A stretch of 64,000 nucleotides of DNA from Streptomyces sp. RPA4-2 (GTDB lineage Bacteria; Actinomycetota; Actinomycetes; Streptomycetales; Streptomycetaceae), in assembly GCF_012273515.2 (NCBI RefSeq), contig NZ_CP050975.2, forward strand, positions 5,394,001-5,458,000, in the 5' to 3' direction. The notes under the pieces were generated by a model. It saw only the letters and a program-made list of their open reading frames with translations. It did not search any database and was not told where the DNA came from. The position numbers were made by a program, and so were the translations under genes. Shown here one piece after another: positions 62,621 through 64,000 of this stretch (positions are counted from its first letter, which is position 1; every line of letters begins with the position of its first letter).

Positions 62621-62692
62621 CCGCTCCGCTGGGTGTGGTGACGAGGTCGGTCGGCCACGGGTGGGTTCTGCGGGTGCGGGTGGAGTGTGGCT

Positions 62693-62850
62693 GGGCGCGC
62701 AGTTCCCCGCGTCCCTGACGGGGCGCTCCGCTGGGCGTCGATCGCTCGGTGACGGCGGGGTCGACTCCGAGCCGGTGCCGGGTGGGCGCACAGTTCCCCG
62801 CGCCTCTGACGGGCGTTCTGTTGGGCGTCGATCGCTCGGTGACGGCCGGG
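62693..62850. repeat. Two imperfect tandem copies of a ~90-bp intergenic repeat
   Basis: Each unit contains a GCAGTTCCCCGCG-like core (GCACAGTTCCCCGCG in the second copy) followed by TGGGCGTCGATCGCTCGGTG, at 62732 and again 90 bases later at 62822. Related to the repeat between rpoA and rplQ. Confidence 0.8.
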
Positions 62851-62855
62851 TCGGT

Positions 62856-63410
62856 CTACTGGATGACGACGACCTTGACGCCGACCGTCGCGAAGGTCCA
62901 CATCGCGTCGCCGTCGGCGCGGGACTCGCGGATGCCGCCGAGCTTCTTCCCGGGGTCGGGGGCGGCCGTCGAGCCGTCCGTGGCCGCGCTGAAGCCGATC
63001 ACGATGCCGTCGACCACGCTGAACCGCACGACGTGCTCGATCTGCGCGCCGTCCGATCCGGTGACGATCCTGCCCCGTGAGGTGACCTCGTACGTGCCCA
63101 CGACCGGGTCCAGCGTGCCGGGCGTGACCGCGAAGGTGCGCTGGGTCCTGTTGTTCTCCCCGACCAGCCACACCCGGTCGTCGTCGATCGAGTAGACGAC
63201 CCGCTCGCCGGTGCCGGAGTCACCGGGCAGCGCCGCCGGGTTCTTCCGGTCCCGGGGTGCCTTCGTGGTGGAGACCGCGGGGGACGTGCCCACGCGGGGC
63301 CCGGCCAGGTGGTCCGGCGCGTTCGCCGACGCCTGGTAGGCGAGGAAGCCGACCACGGCGACAGCCGCGGCGGTGAGCCCGGCCACGAATCCCGAGCTGC
63401 TCCTGGCCAC
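62856..63410 (-). CDS. Membrane-anchored small protein, unknown
   Basis: About 184 residues. GTG start at 63410 behind AGAGGTGG. One N-terminal membrane helix (SGFVAGLTAAAVAVVGFLAY), a Pro/Ala linker, then a beta-rich extracellular domain (ERVVYSIDDDRVWLVGENNR, GTYEVTSRGRIVTGSDGAQI) ending VWTF-type sequence. No known family recognised; in this position, divergent from tsaB, it looks like a conserved Streptomyces hypothetical. Confidence 0.75.
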   Translation of the reverse strand: MARSSSGFVAGLTAAAVAVVGFLAYQASANAPDHLAGPRVGTSPAVSTTKAPRDRKNPAALPGDSGTGERVVYSIDDDRVWLVGENNRTQRTFAVTPGTLDPVVGTYEVTSRGRIVTGSDGAQIEHVVRFSVVDGIVIGFSAATDGSTAAPDPGKKLGGIRESRADGDAMWTFATVGVKVVVIQ

Positions 63411-63542
63411 CCTGTGCCACCTCTCGTACCTTGATCGTGCCCAGTATGTCCTGTGTGGTGACGGTAGCAGCACGGGTCCGGCAGACCACGGCGGCCGTGC
63501 TTCCGTCCGCCGGACACCCCCCGGGCGCCGTACGCTGTTTGC

Positions 63543-64000
63543 GTGCTCTTGCTCGCTCTGGATACCGCCACCCCCGCCGTGACCGTCGCCCTGCACGACG
63601 GCACGTCCGTCATCGCCTCGTCGAGCCAGGTGGACGCGCGCCGGCACGGAGAGCTGCTGCTGCCCGCCGTCGACCGCGTGCTCGCCGAGGCCGGCCTGCG
63701 GCTCGACGCCGTCACCGGCGTCGTCGTCGGCGTCGGCCCCGGCCCGTACACGGGGCTGCGCGTCGGCCTCATGACCGCCGACACCTTCGGCCTCGCGCTC
63801 GGCGTCCCGGTGCACGGCCTGTGCACCCTCGACGCGCTCGCCTACGCCGCCGACCTCGACGTCCCCTTCGTCGTCGCGACGGACGCGCGGCGCAAGGAGG
63901 TGTACTGGGCCCGGTACGCCGACTCGCGCACCCGCGTCTCCGAGCCCGCCGTCGACCGGCCCGGCGACCTCGCCCTCGACGGCCTGCCCGCCGTCGGCGC
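63543..64000 (+). CDS. tsaB: tRNA threonylcarbamoyladenosine biosynthesis protein TsaB, 5' part
   Basis: GTG start gives MLLLALDTATPAVTVALHDG, then RRHGELLLPAVDRVLAEAGL and GVGPGPYTGLRVGLMTADTF, the TsaB signatures. The gene is cut by the window end after about 152 residues. It is the scaffold partner of TsaD in t6A synthesis. Confidence 0.97.
   Translation, partial: MLLLALDTATPAVTVALHDGTSVIASSSQVDARRHGELLLPAVDRVLAEAGLRLDAVTGVVVGVGPGPYTGLRVGLMTADTFGLALGVPVHGLCTLDALAYAADLDVPFVVATDARRKEVYWARYADSRTRVSEPAVDRPGDLALDGLPAVG

Overview
The window is high-GC actinobacterial chromosome, almost certainly from a Streptomyces species. The evidence is strong third-position G/C bias, frequent GTG starts, and the order rpoB-rpoC ... 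rpsL-rpsG-fusA-tuf ... S10/spc/alpha ribosomal operons ... rplM-rpsI-glmM ... coaA-glmS-acpS-nnr-alr-tsaE-tsaB. The window opens inside rpoB, in its rifampicin region, and closes inside tsaB.

Layout. 1-6.2 kb: rpoB (3' part) and rpoC. 6.4-15.0 kb: an accessory block filling the rpoC-rpsL interval. It holds a DUF1707 protein and then a minus-strand run which, read 5' to 3', is a Crp/Fnr-type regulator, a class III nucleotidyl cyclase, a degenerate P-loop NTPase with helical repeats, a Band-7/SPFH-like protein, a multi-TM DUF5706 (Pycsar-effector-like) protein and an M48 metallopeptidase. 15.5-19.9 kb: str operon. 20.0-30.0 kb: a second accessory block between tuf and rpsJ. It carries a cytochrome P450, a broken helix-turn-helix regulator and a small type VII secretion (T7SS)-type cluster: an EspB-like WXG protein, mycosin, an ESX-like helical protein, a DUF1023 hydrolase and a lipoprotein. 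30.4-46.8 kb: S10, spc and alpha operons with secY, adk, map, infA and rpoA. 46.9-50.4 kb: truA, a membrane-anchored protein, rplM-rpsI. 50.5-64 kb: cell-wall and cofactor genes (glmM, coaA, glmS, acpS, nnrE/nnrD, an L,D-transpeptidase, alr) and tRNA t6A genes (tsaE, tsaB).

Most interesting biology. The 7-15 kb block looks like a cyclic-nucleotide signalling module. The cyclase keeps its two metal Asp residues and the NxxxR motif, is linked to a PycTM-like membrane protein and a Crp-type receptor, and has a near-perfect CRP-type palindrome upstream. The cyclase tail and the NTPase N-terminus share an unusual Gly-rich tag. This is a plausible, undescribed Pycsar-related defence or stress system; the function is inferred.

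Most important technical point. The hexamer CTTAAG was seen five times. At three sites (nnrE/nnrD, the HTH regulator, the cyclase tail) replacing it with CCGG, a net change of two bases, restores one continuous sensible reading frame. These look like systematic sequence errors, so the apparent pseudogenes, and any TTA codon created there, should not be taken at face value.

No rRNA, tRNA, CRISPR array, insertion sequence or replication origin was recognised.
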